Translations under genes and position numbers: made by a program
Notes under the pieces: model-generated
The model's input: only the letters and a program-made list of their open reading frames with translations
Told to the model about the DNA's origin: nothing
Database searches by the model: none
Source: Labyrinthula sp. Ha
Lineage: Eukaryota; Sar; Bigyra; Labyrinthulida; Labyrinthulaceae
Length of the DNA: 64,000 nucleotides
Assembly: GCA_015227615.1 (NCBI GenBank)
Contig: JAALGZ010000014.1
Coordinates: 434,001 to 498,000 of the forward strand
Reading direction: 5' to 3'
In this document: positions 25,793 to 37,900 of the stretch, piece after piece
How the letters are laid out: every line of letters starts with the position of its first letter
Numbering within the stretch: the stretch's first letter is position 1

Positions 25793-26488
25793 ATGGTAAC
25801 TTCTCATTTGACCTCGGTCATACTACCAAAGTATAGGAGAACTCCAGAAGAGTATCGAGAATTATTGCTCCAATATGCCACAGAAAATTCCCAAAACTCC
25901 GGAAAACTTTTTTCTGTTCATGATGTTGCATTTTTCAGTGTTCCCAGCAAAGACTTCTGGCAGATATTTCCCGGGATATTTGATCCAAAAGAAAGTAAGA
26001 AGGTGAGTACCCTCACCGCTCTACTTCATTGTTGTCTTCTTCCTGTTTTGTTCTCTCTACTTCTGCTTATCTATGCTTTGTATATGTTCTGTGTTCCCTC
26101 AATTGTTTACTTTTCTCTGAAACAGGGAGATTCTTTCAAAGAAATTCTTCTAAACATTTTTTTCTTGTTGACTCGTAGCCAAATTGATGAAGAAGTTGTT
26201 TATGCGTTGAAAAATCAAAGTTATTTGGTTACAAAATCAGGAATTATTTATGTACTTAATGATGTTAGCAGGTTCAATGACAGCCCAGAAACTTATAGCT
26301 GGCTGTTTGTTGCAAATGGACGACACGAAAGATTTGTGTTAGGAGTGATTCCTGAAGCTGATCCAGCAAGAGAACAAGATTTTTTTTGGTTAAAAAAAGA
26401 TGTTCAACAAAGTGTTTTAGTGCATAGATCAGAGCTTGAAGCGATTAAACAAATACAGGGGAATAAAGTACTGTCTGATGAAGTATAA
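25793..26488 (+). CDS. Unknown protein, possible membrane segment
   Basis: Open frame with its first ATG at 25793 (231 aa); the frame is open back to about 25730, so an upstream exon or non-ATG start is possible. I do not recognise a family. The N-terminal 70 residues are mixed (YRRTPEEYRELLLQYATE). The C-terminal half is acidic and aromatic (SWLFVANGRHERFVLGVIPE). In between, 26004-26126 either encodes one or two membrane spans (LLHCCLLPVLFSLLLLIYAL) or is an intron: it starts GTGAGT, is pyrimidine-rich, ends CAG, and its 123 nt preserve the frame. At 123 nt it would be far longer than the 27-35 nt introns seen elsewhere. It converges on the DIX-like gene with 36 nt between stops. Confidence 0.55.
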   Translation: MVTSHLTSVILPKYRRTPEEYRELLLQYATENSQNSGKLFSVHDVAFFSVPSKDFWQIFPGIFDPKESKKVSTLTALLHCCLLPVLFSLLLLIYALYMFCVPSIVYFSLKQGDSFKEILLNIFFLLTRSQIDEEVVYALKNQSYLVTKSGIIYVLNDVSRFNDSPETYSWLFVANGRHERFVLGVIPEADPAREQDFFWLKKDVQQSVLVHRSELEAIKQIQGNKVLSDEV

Positions 26489-26524
26489 ATTGTGACATTG
26501 TATTGTTGAATAAGAGTACACAGC

Positions 26525-27299
26525 CTATAAATTATTGGTAAAGGAAAGCATTTCATCATCAAGAAAGGAAAAATCGTCTTTTTTGCGTGAGTTTTCACCT
26601 ATCTTCTTCACAGCATCTGGTTTCTTCTCTATTCTGTCGATTGGAGTTTTCACGGATTCCATCGGAGAGAATAAATCATCAAATGTTTTTTGATTATGTG
26701 TTGGTGTATTAACTTCTACCTTATCATTGGAAACAAAATCAAGTAAATTAGTACTCGTTTGTTTTTTTAATCGGTTTCTCTGTGGTTTAACTCGTGTACT
26801 TAAAGGTAAATTTGGCTTTTCCATCTCGAACAAGAACGGCGAGTTTTCTTCTTCAGATATCAAGCAGGGTTCTGGGATGTATTTTTTTAGCTGTGAGTTT
26901 TTAGCATAGTTTCCTGCCACCTGTTTCTTAACTTTCGGCCGGCAAATTGTCACCTTTATCTCAATAAAAAGTTTTTCTGTGTCCTAATGTTAAACGAGAA
27001 GAGATATATACAAGATAGGAGCACGGAAGGATCTCAGAATCCTTTAAGCAATCAACCCATGTTCTATCTTCATCCTAAATAAAAAATTTATCAATGTTGT
27101 TACTTTATAGCGGAAGTGGAAAGCTCCGTCTAGCGGGAACATGGCCTTTAAGAACCCTAGGAATACTTACTACAATAAAAACAATACCTAATGTGAAAGG
27201 TATATCTTCTGGAAGATCTAAGATAAAAAGATTCGGATTATCCCCAGTTTCATTAAGCACAGGCATGAAATAAGAGACGTAAATTTGTTGTTTTGCCAT
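26525..27299 (-). CDS. DIX-like domain protein with disordered tail
   Basis: Four exons: 27299-27188, 27156-27104, 27074-27012, 26983-26525, introns 31, 29 and 28 nt; spliced length 228 aa. All three introns are needed for a continuous frame. Residues 1-90 resemble a DIX domain: a beta strand (QIYVSYFMP), ILDLPEDIPFTLGFLKAMF, then GAFHFRYKDEDRTWVDCL, DSEILP and a last strand EIKVTI. Dishevelled/Axin DIX has the same layout (TLGDFK.., YFFK.., D..LP.., IIV). The remaining 138 residues are polar and disordered, with motifs TNLLDFV, TFDDLFS and DDFSFLDDEM that resemble clathrin- or AP-binding peptides. DIX domains polymerise head to tail; scaffold function is inferred. The gene diverges from COG2 with 80 nt between ATGs. 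DIX assignment is by eye only. Confidence 0.6.
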
Positions 27300-27347
27300 T
27301 TTATCATTCCTGAGCCCTGGTTCTGAAATTTCAGATAATTTTCTGTG

Positions 27348-27361
27348 GTAATGCAACACTA
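27348..27361 (-). promoter_or_regulatory. Start-proximal motif TAGTGTTGCATTAC (copy 3)
   Basis: On the - strand, about 50 nt upstream of the DIX-like gene's ATG. Its core TGCATTAC is identical to copies 1 and 2. It sits in the 80-nt divergent promoter shared with COG2. Confidence 0.35.
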
Positions 27362-27379
27362 TATTATAAGCTTAGAAGG

Positions 27380-29658
27380 ATGACAAAGATTAACTTAACG
27401 GATCTGTCAGCTGCAAACTTTTCTGTTAATGTGTTTGTCAACAAATCGATAACAGAAAACGAGAATATAGATGATGTGAATTTTTTTAAGGAGTTTGTTC
27501 ATGTGCTAAGTGATTTTGTTGAGAAACAAGACAGGTATGCAAGGGACATTTCCTTTATGTTTTCCTTAGGTCGCTCTTAGACATGATTGAGGATGATTAT
27601 TCTTCGTTCTTAGCTCTGTCATCTAAGCTTGTTGATGTGGATAAATTAATAGATAGCTTAAAGCGCCCATTTACTCAAATAACTAAGAAAAGTTGGTTTG
27701 TATGTTCCTGTTAATTTTGTAGTCGAGGAAACGAGGAAGGAAATTGCCAAGAACACTAAATCTGAGCGCATCTTGAAGGCTGAAGAGAAATCCTTGAATA
27801 CAGAAATTCAAGTTCAGAGAGCCAAGGTCAAGCAGTCTATTCTTTTATGTATTTTGTTTTTCTGAGTTATCAACTCTAGACTTTGTTCAGCTGAAGCTTC
27901 CTGAATTTTTAAAACAAGTCGAATTACTTACGTCAGCACTCAAAAATGAGCCTTCGCCAGAGAAGCGGCTGGATTCCATTTTATCTGGTGTTATAGAAGT
28001 CTCAAATAAAGTAGCATCAGTGCCATCTAGTTTGCTTAGTAGTCAAGTGCTGTTCTTGGGTTTGCTGTTCAAGAGTTTATTGGAAACACCGTCGAGTGTA
28101 AGCCCTTCGGTGAACGAACTTCTTAATCAGTTTCACGCTGGAGTGGAGGTTGTATTAGAGTATAGGCTTCATCAGCAAAGGATTGGAGAGAAAAATGAGC
28201 AACTGATAATTGATATTTCTTCCTGTTTTACCGCTCTGGATGTGAACACTGAAGGCACGAAACTGTAGCCATATTCTTTGTTTCTATTTTATAGGATAAC
28301 GATAGTTTCTAAAATAGTATTTGAGGAGTGTTTTGAAACAGTTGCAAAAGATGTAATTCTTCCGTGTACCTTTAGTTTAGCTCTTGCTGAGAATCAAAGA
28401 GGAAGAGTATTTTATTGGAGACTTGCTTGGTGCTCTAATTTGTTTCATTCTTGAGGATGAAACTTATTGCAAAATAAACTTGGCTTTGCGCCATAGTTTT
28501 GGTCAGAAAAAAGCTTTAGAAGTTAGTTTTACTTCTCTCAAGGAGTTCTTGTTCAACTTCTTTAGTAAAGAAATTACTAGCAAATTAAGAGATGATCCAA
28601 ACTACTTTTCTAAATCACATAGAACTACCAAGCTATTTTTTGAGTGTCTTCATCAAATTTTTTCAGCTATTCCAAAGAATAAAAGAATTGCCGTCACAGA
28701 AGAGTTGTCTCAGTTATGGAATATGAAGGATTTTCTTTTTACTCTCCAGGAGTTGTTAACTCGCATTAGAAGAGATGCCGAAAGCTGTTTTGATTTAGCA
28801 ACTACACGTAAGACAGAGGAGAATAGCTCTGCAGATTGGAGAACCAGTTTCTTTACAGCCTTCTCCGAAATCTTGCTCAAATTAACTCAAGTTGAAGAAG
28901 GGTATTTTTTTGTTGAAGTTCAGGATGACATATGTGATTTATTTAGAGAACACTTGGGTGTTTTAGTAGTATTTATGGAAAAAGGAAGTTTTAGTTTGCA
29001 AAATTTGAAACTCACTGGTTTGAGCGCGACTGAGAATGTTCAGACACGACTTTGCGGTATCTTTGACTTGCTTTGTGACTGCGGTGTGTTTTTATTGGAA
29101 GTTTTACCTAATCATCAGTTTGAACCCAACATACCTGCTGAAGCGTTATCCAGCTTCTCCAAAGATAGAGCGAGCTTCCTTGAGAATTCTCAGGGAAGGT
29201 TTTATGAGCTTAAGAGAGAGTTCATTCTTGTGCTCCAAGGAGAAGCTACCAGCAAAATCAATGGCAAGGGCGAAGACTTAAAAACTGTTTTAAAAGGTCT
29301 GGTCACTTCTTTAAGAATGAGTGCGTCAAGTACCACAGGATTCTCCCCAAGCAAGAGCGCATATGTTGATGATGCTTTATCCTATATTGCAGAACTTCAA
29401 CCAAAGAACCCAGGAAGATACTCATCCTCTCTATACGAAGAAATTGCTAAAAGTACCCTAGCACACTTTCTAGATGTTTACGACGAGGCTGTAAAGACAA
29501 TTGTTGCTGAAGCAAAAACGACTGAAGCAGCACTTCAAAGATTTAGGAAAAGACCACCTGCGTCCGGTGGTGCAGAGAAAACCGTATCTTTGTTCAGCGA
29601 AAAGCTCATGGCACAGTTTCAATACGACAAAGAAATTATAGCGAGAAAACTCCAATAG
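27380..29658 (+). CDS. COG2: Conserved oligomeric Golgi complex subunit 2 (COG2)
   Basis: Six exons: 27380-27534, 27570-27691, 27723-27848, 27880-28264, 28295-28352, 28381-29658, with introns of 35, 31, 31, 30 and 28 nt; spliced length 707 aa, close to the usual size of about 740 for COG2. The N-terminal region has the COG2 signature: FFKEFVHVLSDF, then DDYSSFLALSSKLVDVDKL, SLKRPFTQI, and a coiled coil (KEIAKNTKSERILKAEEK). The rest is helical, as in CATCHR tethers, and ends in a conserved-looking LYEEIAKSTLAHFLDVYDE stretch. COG2 belongs to lobe A of the COG complex, which tethers retrograde vesicles at the Golgi. It acts on the cytosolic face. Its TAG stop lies one base from the stop of the convergent MAK11-like gene. 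Confidence 0.8.
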
Positions 29659-29659
29659 C

Positions 29660-30872
29660 TCAACTCTCTTCGGTATCCTTTCGTTTCTTACTGATGCTTC
29701 TCTGTTCCTTAATTTTACTTTCCCCACTTGAAACTTCAACCTGCTTTCGTTTTAGTACTTTTTCGTTTTCGAGATTAGAAAAAAGAGCTGCATCAAACGC
29801 TGTTACATGGGAAGAGGAGGCTACGTCTAGCTCAATTCCAATTTGCTGCACATTGTTTCCTGTGAGAATGTTGGTGAAGAACCTTACTACGCCGTCAGTA
29901 CAAACTGCAATTAGAACATCTATATCTGTGATAAATTTTAGATACCTGCACCTGGAATTATGTTTCTTACCTTCATCTGTTTGAGGTAATTGAATCTCAC
30001 AGAGCGAATCTTCAAAGTTAGTTCCAATAATTTGAATCAAGCCACTTTCTAGGCCTATTGCAACCACCTAAATCCTAAAGAGAAGAGGTAAAGTACTGTA
30101 TCTGATACGTAGCAGATTGAGTATATTGCCTGAGAAAACCTTTTGGTGAAATCGAACTCCCCCTTGGGATCCTTTATGTCAAAATGCAGAAGATTAGATC
30201 TATCTGCAACAGCCACATAACCTGTTCCAGCTGGTGACCAAGACAGAAGGTCTATAACCTTAAATCCAACTACTTTATTTCTTGATGCTATATATGAAGA
30301 AGAAAAAAATGCTACCTGCTTTGCCACTTGCTGCTTCCCACATTCGAATTGAGTTGTCGTTAGATGTAGTAAAAAAGAATTTTTGGCTTGGGTGCACATG
30401 AAGGCCCGAAATGGCACCAGCCTTATGACCCTTAAACTCATGAACATTATTCCAATTTGATGTTCTCCAAAGAAGAAGTTTTCCTTTGCCGTCTCCAGAA
30501 AGAACATATTTCTCGCCGATGAAATCAACTACATTAACAGAATCTTCGTGAACTGTGTGCTCACCAATTTCTTCATTTTGTTCAAGATCATAAACCTGAA
30601 TTTATGCAAAAAATTCATTATACCTTGAAGGTTTGGTCAGTACTTGAAGACGCCATTAATTTTTTTTTTCCAGAACTTATTGGAAGGGATCTTATTTTTA
30701 TACACTTGATACAACTCTCATGAGCCTTGTATTGAAACTTTAGCTGGATGTTCTCAAACAAATTTTCTAGATCAGCATTAGAAGACAAATCTTTTAAATA
30801 TTCATCAATATTCAAGTTCCAACCGTGTAAAGACCCGTCATAGCAGCCAACAACAATCTTTAGTTCTTTCAT
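29660..30872 (-). CDS. WD40 protein, MAK11 / PAK1IP1-like
   Basis: Four exons: 30872-30624, 30595-30316, 30287-30097, 30067-29660, introns 28, 28 and 29 nt; spliced length 375 aa, the normal size for this family. The start KIVVGCYDGSLHGW matches PAK1IP1/MAK11 N-termini. WD40 blades follow: LMASSSTDQTFKVYDLEQ, EKYVLSGDGKGKLLLW, GHKAGAISGLHVHPSQ, LLSWSPAGTGYVAV and LIAVCTDGVVRFF. The C-terminus is a basic, Lys-rich tail (KVLKRKQ..SKKRKDTEES) that would act as a nucleolar signal, as in known members. MAK11/PAK1IP1 helps assemble pre-60S ribosomal subunits. In the last intron the nearer TTTAG is skipped for a second AG 7 nt later, which keeps the frame. A 5' extension through a 21-nt GT..AG stretch is conceivable but not needed. 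Confidence 0.8.
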
Positions 30873-31179
30873 ATCCTTTCAATTCTATAGTCTTACCTTG
30901 ATTATAATTTCAGAACCAGAAGAAGGGAATATCATTTCCAAAATTGGAAGCCTCTTTAGCACTATTCTATTCCTATTTAATATCATTATAAACAGTAAAC
31001 TATTTCTAAATGACGAATCTATTTAACGATCGGAATGAAAGTATCGGAACAATTAATAATATCACTGAAATAATGAACCTTATTTGAACGCGGTTTATTG
31101 CTACTGAAGAATACCGCAGGTGTGTCATCAATGAAAACCCATAGGCCACTTAATTTCTCCGGAAAATCAGACTCAACAA
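30873..31179. promoter_or_regulatory. Divergent promoter region MAK11-like / Nudix
   Basis: 307 nt between two divergent start codons; no coding exon is convincing. It should contain both promoters, but no defined motif is recognised. Confidence 0.4.
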
Positions 31180-31965
31180 ATGTTAAAAGCAATAAAAAAG
31201 AAGTTTAGTTCAAGGTTTGGTACCAAAAGTTACTCTTCCCAAGATCAACGCTCAAGCTCTTCTGATTCAGAAACTGCAAGACAACCAAACTCTTTAAAAA
31301 AGCAGGTAGGAGATAGAAATCTTCTCACAGACCTTGATGCATTAGTAATCGCAATTAGTAAGGCCGACCTACCTGGTGGATTTTCTTTCGATAAAATGGT
31401 TCCAACAGCACCTGACGGATCTGCTTTCCAGCGCAACTTTTCAACAGAGAAAGCTATTACGGGATTTAAGAGTTGTGCTGTTTTGTTTCTTTTCTATCTT
31501 AAAAACAATAAAGTTCACTTTGTTCTTACCCGAAGGCAAAGCTATAATGGTACATTCTCTGGGCAAATTTGCCTTCCAGGAGGTAAAGCCGAAGAGTCTG
31601 ATGCAGATTTAGCAGCCACAGCAAAGAGAGAAAGTTTTGAAGAAATCGGTGTAATGGCTGAAGAAGTGGAAACTTTTCAAGAGATGACAACCTTAAGCCA
31701 GATGAAATTTAAATTGTGTGTTACCCCTTTTCTTGGTGTTTTTCAAGGAAATGGAGTTCCTGATTTTATACGAGACGAGAGAGAAGTAGCTGAAATTATT
31801 GATGTCCCTTTGGAGGAGCTACTTGATGAAGGTAATTTTCATCAGGAGGATGGAGTGAATGCGATGGGTTCTGTACATCCTTGTTTCCGGTTTGGGAAAA
31901 ATGAAGTCTGGGGAATAACAGGATGTTTTCTTTCTGAATTAAAAGACCTACTTTTGCAAGTATAG
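31180..31965 (+). CDS. Nudix hydrolase, CoA-diphosphatase type (NUDT7/8-like)
   Basis: Intronless, 261 aa, ATG at 31180. The Nudix box is complete: G-KAEES-DADLAATA-KRESFEEIG-V (GX5EX7REUXEEXGU) near residues 134-156, with the metal-binding REXXEE residues intact. Just before it, LTRRQSYNGTFSGQICLPGG matches the UPF0035/CoA-pyrophosphatase signature region (LLTxR..L..H.GQ..FPGG) seen in NUDT7, NUDT8 and PCD1. The expected reaction is cleavage of CoA or its derivatives to phosphopantetheine and 3',5'-ADP. The first 50 residues are basic and Ser-rich (KKKFSSRFGTKSYSS), possibly a mitochondrial presequence or simply disordered; I cannot tell which. No C-terminal peroxisomal SKL is present (ends LLLQV). 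Confidence 0.85.
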   Translation: MLKAIKKKFSSRFGTKSYSSQDQRSSSSDSETARQPNSLKKQVGDRNLLTDLDALVIAISKADLPGGFSFDKMVPTAPDGSAFQRNFSTEKAITGFKSCAVLFLFYLKNNKVHFVLTRRQSYNGTFSGQICLPGGKAEESDADLAATAKRESFEEIGVMAEEVETFQEMTTLSQMKFKLCVTPFLGVFQGNGVPDFIRDEREVAEIIDVPLEELLDEGNFHQEDGVNAMGSVHPCFRFGKNEVWGITGCFLSELKDLLLQV

Positions 31966-34900
31966 TTTGAAAATTTTCTTGGTTAGTTTTTATGTTTTCC
32001 TTTTTTCAGAATATCTTTATGTGATTTCCTGTAAATAAGATTGCAAGTTTAGAAATAAATATTTTGTAAGAACCTAGAATCTAAAACATGGTTTAATGTT
32101 GCTTTTAAAAAACGTAAAACCATACCGTGATTTTAACAATAGTAAACTCAAGGATCCAAAAAAGAAAAATTGCAAATCATATCCTTAAACAAAAATAATT
32201 TTCTATATAGAACGTTTCTGTATGCTCGTCTGGTACATGATTATTCTTAAGTCTTTTGATGACTACAACATTTAAGAAAAAAAGAAACATGATTATATAC
32301 CCAAACAACAATCCTAAAACAAACAGATTTACGTATATTACGAAAGGTATGTTATAGTGTTAGAAATTTAATGGGTAATCAAGCGGTAAATTAGCTGCCT
32401 TTGCCATTAAATGAAAGAAGAGATTTCCCAGGGCAGCTTGCTCTTTACGAGACTGACACTGTAGCATCACACAACTAAATTGAAGAAAAATCAGACGAAC
32501 CAAGAGAGAAACAAATTTTTGTAGCAGTGGAAGAAAATTCAGCAGCTTGGCATTGAGGGTAGAAAATTATTGCGAACAGTCTAGGATAAGACTCATATAA
32601 TCCTTGAGATGCTATTAGCTTTGGTAGGGTATAATATTTAATCTTTTAATTGAGCTCACTATTTAGCAAGGCTTCAGATTGTATGGTTATAATTTTGTTT
32701 TATTAAAATCTGAAGAAAGAACTAATAATTACCTTGAGCATAATAAGATTCGTAATCGACTAAATGAAACCACTTTATTAGCATTAGTGTTGGGAAGGAG
32801 CCAAGATTTTTTGTTGAATGTTGGACTAATTTACACATCTAGAGCTCTTCGAAAGGCTCAACAAAGAGAATCCATGCAATTAAGAAATTTGTTGAAATTT
32901 GACAAACTACGATATAGTCAAACAGGTTCATGAAACAAAGAGAGAAGAAAATTTTCTACGAACACCGGAGGAATAATGTCATATGCTCTTAGTAGCCGCG
33001 CGAATGAAAAAAATAAATAAACTTGAAAGAAACAATTAGATGATGAAGCAAGTAAAGCTTTGATCTATTGCTCCACATGAAACCGTAGAGTTTACCATTT
33101 ACTCTATAATACCTTAAGACTTGGCACATGTGTCACAAGGAATAGTAGTTAGTTTTCGCTGAGGCGGCTGAAAAATAGCGTTTTCTAGTAGAGGTTCAGA
33201 AATTGTTGCTTAGTGTAAAAAGGAGCTACACGCATTGGTTGTAGGTGAAAACACACGAGCTGCTGGGGTAGGCATTTTTTTATGTGAGCCTTAGATGATT
33301 AATCTTAATTTCTTCTTTTTTCAAGTTTCATATGAAAATCATGTTCTGCTTTCTGCAACTTCATTTCAGCACAACAATAGTCCCAAAATCTTGGCTCTAT
33401 CAGAGTGTATTCTTGTTGTGAGGATGAAACCTAAGGTTGTGCAAAACTGTTTTAAGAAATTGGTAGAAGAAAATTTGATAAGCATCATGTTGCAAACAAG
33501 GACACTCGTAACAATCTCAACTTATATATGTGAGAAATATCTATTTTGCTCACACAGGGTAAAACCTCAGTGCTGACTCTTCAGCTTCATTTAATATTAT
33601 GTATCGCTCTAGTAAACATTGGGTCTCGTCTACCAAGTTGTAATACCATCTTCTCTTTACTGAATTGATTGAAGTCTAGGTATATATATCTTCTTTTAAA
33701 TAGAGCCAGATCCTTTAGCTTGAAAACTGAAATATGTTGTCCACGATAGAAGGGTACTTTTCAAATAGTGTTATTTGATTTTCTCTATATAAAATTCAGA
33801 ACATTATATCAAATGAAACACAAATCAACGTTTTATGTTCATTACTGACTTTAGCATTGTTTGTTTGCCCGACTTTACATAGAGCCTTGTAGTGATCATA
33901 GTTTTTATACTCTGCACAAACGTATTCCAGTTTTTCATTAGATAATTGTAGTTTCCAGACTACAAACTTCCTAAAATATAAGAACAAAACCCGCAAGACT
34001 CAAAATGATTCACATAATGACCTGAAACTATAATGTCAAGAAACTACCAACCAAGAAAGTAAGGATATTGATTTTTATGAGACGAAAATCAGCAAGAACA
34101 CAGCATACATAAGGAAAAGATATAATGGAGTTTGAAGATAGGTATATTAAACTTTGTTTCAATTGTACACTTTATTCTAATGACTTTATGAAGAGTTTTC
34201 TTATGATAAGATCACGGATTAACACCTATGTCAATGTGATTATGACCCAAAAACTTTCAGAAACTGTTATTGAAGATCCAGAGAACCTGAGTAAAACCGA
34301 TAGATATTATAAATGAGCACTTTGTTTTGTTTTACCTTCACGACGTCAAAGTTAAAACTCTCCCAAAATATGTATGAAATTAAAACTTGTGCAAGCAAAA
34401 AAAATCGATAAGAAAAGATAAAGCATGGAAGCTTTAGATCAAAAAGCTAAATTATTTAGAGCTCTTACAACTTATTTCAAAAGAGGAGGCCTTGCAGTGG
34501 GAAAGCTATGGCGCTTTATTCACCAAAAGTATTTTTTATTGGAATAGGTGGCATAAAAGTATATTATTAGAATTCTAGCGAGTTGAATGAGTTCATATGA
34601 AAACCTCAAAGCAAGTCAAAATATAAGGTCAAGAGAGATTTTTCAAGCAGCATAGCTAATGTTTTGCGCGAGTACATTTAAAAAGTTTAAATAGTGTTAT
34701 GTTCTCGAATGGGGACAGAGACTGGGTTTTTTGTTTGGAATTGAATCAGACACGTATATAAGGGTTTCCTGATTAGTGGACGTGGTTTTGGATTTAATTT
34801 TGCATTAAAAAAAGAACTTGATTCATATTTCGAATGGAGTTACATATTCTATTTTGTATTAAGAGAAGATTTTCACCCATATTGTGGATGGTAGGTCGGG

Positions 34901-37900
34901 AGTTAGGCTCTTTTTTAAACATACTGGTTTAGGAAACCGAAGAATATTTTATTTCGCAAGAGGTTTAGGATTGGGTTTTATTTTGAAAACATGTCTGGTA
35001 CTACGATTTTGTATAGGGTGAACATTCTTTACAAAAGAGTTATCCCTAGAACCTAGCTTTGAATGGGCACATAAAAAAGGTTAAAGGGTTAGGGTTATGA
35101 ATCAGAGATTTTTTGGTTTTGCCAATCAATGTTGTGATTAAGTATGGAAGAAAAACTCATTCATTTACACCGAACTTAACTTCAGTCTACTCTTTAACGT
35201 TTTTTCATCCGATTTCTTTTCTTTGTTTTGTTTTCCGAGGCGTGCTCAAACTTGTGGACCATGCTTCTAATGAGGATGAATCAAAATCAAAAAACACTAT
35301 GTCTGGAATGTTCTTCAGAGCAATTCACATCTCTCCTATAGTTGCATATAACTGTTGCCTCCTTTCTTTGATTTTCTTTGTTTCTGTACACAATTTTGGG
35401 TCCTTTGAAATTACCTGAACATGCTTTGCAAATGGTTTACGTGGTGCCCGTAGCAAGATAAGAGATAGAACCCTGACCTTGATCTCTAATAACTCGGTGT
35501 CTGGGGTATCTATTCTCTATAATTTATTCAAAGCAAGACAATAAAAGGACATATACATATATGAAGATCTCATTTAGAAAGATGATCATACTGGCAGTTG
35601 CCTTTTTGTTGTCATTTATGGCGCTTACGCAAATGCAGTATGGGGGAATATTCAAACCAAGCTAAGAGAAACAAAAACAACTTGGATGCAGAACCCCATC
35701 CACAACGTGAGCTTGAAGATTGAATTCAATAATCTGTCGAACAATCTTTTCTGCAATGTAGCCAGTGTTTCCCTTGTCCAAAGCTATGTGGCATCCAAAC
35801 ACGTTTTTCGATTCCAGATTCGTTAGAGTTCTTGCGTTGTTACACATACCGTACCGTTTTCCTGATCAGTTTTTTAGTTTTGACATTGCTTCGTTCTATT
35901 ATCTTTCTGCTATTTGTCAGTAATATTCCAGAAGGGGATCTATAGTTTTGAAAATCAATGTCTTTTTCATTTCACTTCTTCCTTTCAACATTGAATGAAT
36001 CAACTCAATATTTTGACTCGACTTGTGAGAAAGTTTGAAAGCATTTGCTAGTGTGGGGAAATCACAGCATGTTTTAATCAAACTTTTAGGTAGCTCTGCT
36101 GGTGTTACTGCTAGTGGTTATTTAGCAAGTTTTGAAGACGTATTTCAAGAAGTTCTCTTCAAGCAAAGGAATGAAAAAGGAATTTTTCAAGTTGATCTTA
36201 GAGTGCAAAAAATTTTCTAACTAAAAGACCCTTTGAAGCTAAGCCCACTGTGGTTGCAAATGTTTGATATATTGAACGTGGGTAGCTTCTTACTCAGCTG
36301 CAGCTTTGGTCAGAGCTGGACTTACATCTGTCATAACTACAGAAAGGCGAGTTAGGGCAAGAACCTTGAGACCACAAACTACTTAATAAAATCTCTGTTA
36401 CCATAGAAGTGCAGCCAAAATTAATAATGGGTGCAAAACAGTCAACATCAATCTTAAACATCGCCAGTAATTGATATCTTAAAAGGCCATGCGTTGTATA
36501 TACCGAAATCTAGTCTTGGTCGGTTTTTGTTAGCTCTGTTTGTAGATGTTATTGAAACGTTATGCGTCGTACTGTATATCTACCTGATGTTGTGTTGCTA
36601 AAGCATAATTCAAATGTGCTTCCACCACTAAGACAACTTATTCTAGATTTCACCAACCTGTTCATATTGGAATCTTCAGGTCATTTTTCTTCATTTCTGG
36701 ACTTTCTCATGACTCTTCTAATAAGGTTCTTTTCAAAATAAAACCCAAGAAAACTTTCATCAAGAGTTAAAGTGACAGCACCAATTGGAGTTTCAGCGAA
36801 ACTGAATCCATCAATGAGCTTAAGCTATCAGCAGCCAAGGCACCTTGGTATTTTCTTAGCGTAGGGTTAACTTCAGTGTCATATTTTTCATATTTAGTGC
36901 TGTTAACCTGGAAAAATGTACTTACAAAGTTTAGGATCAAACTTAATATTCACAACAAAGATACAATTACCGCTCTCACTACACTAAAGCTTATCCCGTT
37001 TTTGTTATTTGGTTGTCGCATTAAACTTTTGTTTGCTTTCATATAAAATAGTGGAATACCCTTCTTCTCCCTTTAAATAGACCTCCAACAAACAGGGTGA
37101 AGGTTTGAAGCATCTCAGTTGAGGTAATACCTTTGGTTTGGCTCCACCAAATTGGCAGGATGATATTTTTGCTCATTTTGCTGTGCTTTGGAAGTAATTT
37201 CATGTTGTGGGTCATGATTTCATTTCTGTTAATATTTTAATTTTTTTAAAAAATGAATTATGGTCATGTGATCCGATTCGGGGCTTAATCAATAAGATTA
37301 AGTGAAGTACGATACTCCAGAGTAAGCAAACATATTCTGTCTTAAAGAGAGTGTTAAACTTGACAGGGCGACTCTGTTGTTGCAGCGATGGGTCGCAAAA
37401 TGATAATGTTATTCATGCTAAGTCTATTAAAGACGGCAATATTCAAGTAACACCAAGACTCAAAGGTCGAATAATTGTAAATAAGGATGGGCCATACGGC
37501 TACAACCTCAAATGATACTCAAAACAATAGCAAAACTCTTCACAAATTGAATGGATAACTCACAAATATAACTCAAAGAAAGTTTAACAATATCAGAATT
37601 CGATAAGAATATAATGATAATACCAAGCGCCACCTCGAACTAGAATTGTGCAATGTACCATTCTCATTACATTGGGCAAGCCATATGGACCTAACTGATC
37701 TTATTTCGCCTGAACTACTAGAGAACTAAGTATCACATGAAATTCTTAAATAGCGCCCAAGATTCCTGAGCAGTAGCCCCGATTTGTCAAGCGTCTCTTC
37801 CAAGTAAGACAGAAAGCAATATTATAAAACCATTTCTTTAGAAAGATTTATGGCTTGAACCGGTTCTTGCTTGTTTTTTAATATTTTTACCTAGGTTTTT

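Noticed and set aside
30880-30960. Possible extra 5' exon of the MAK11-like gene joined by a 21-nt intron
   Set aside because: The ATG at 30872 already gives the family's normal N-terminus; the extension adds nothing recognisable.
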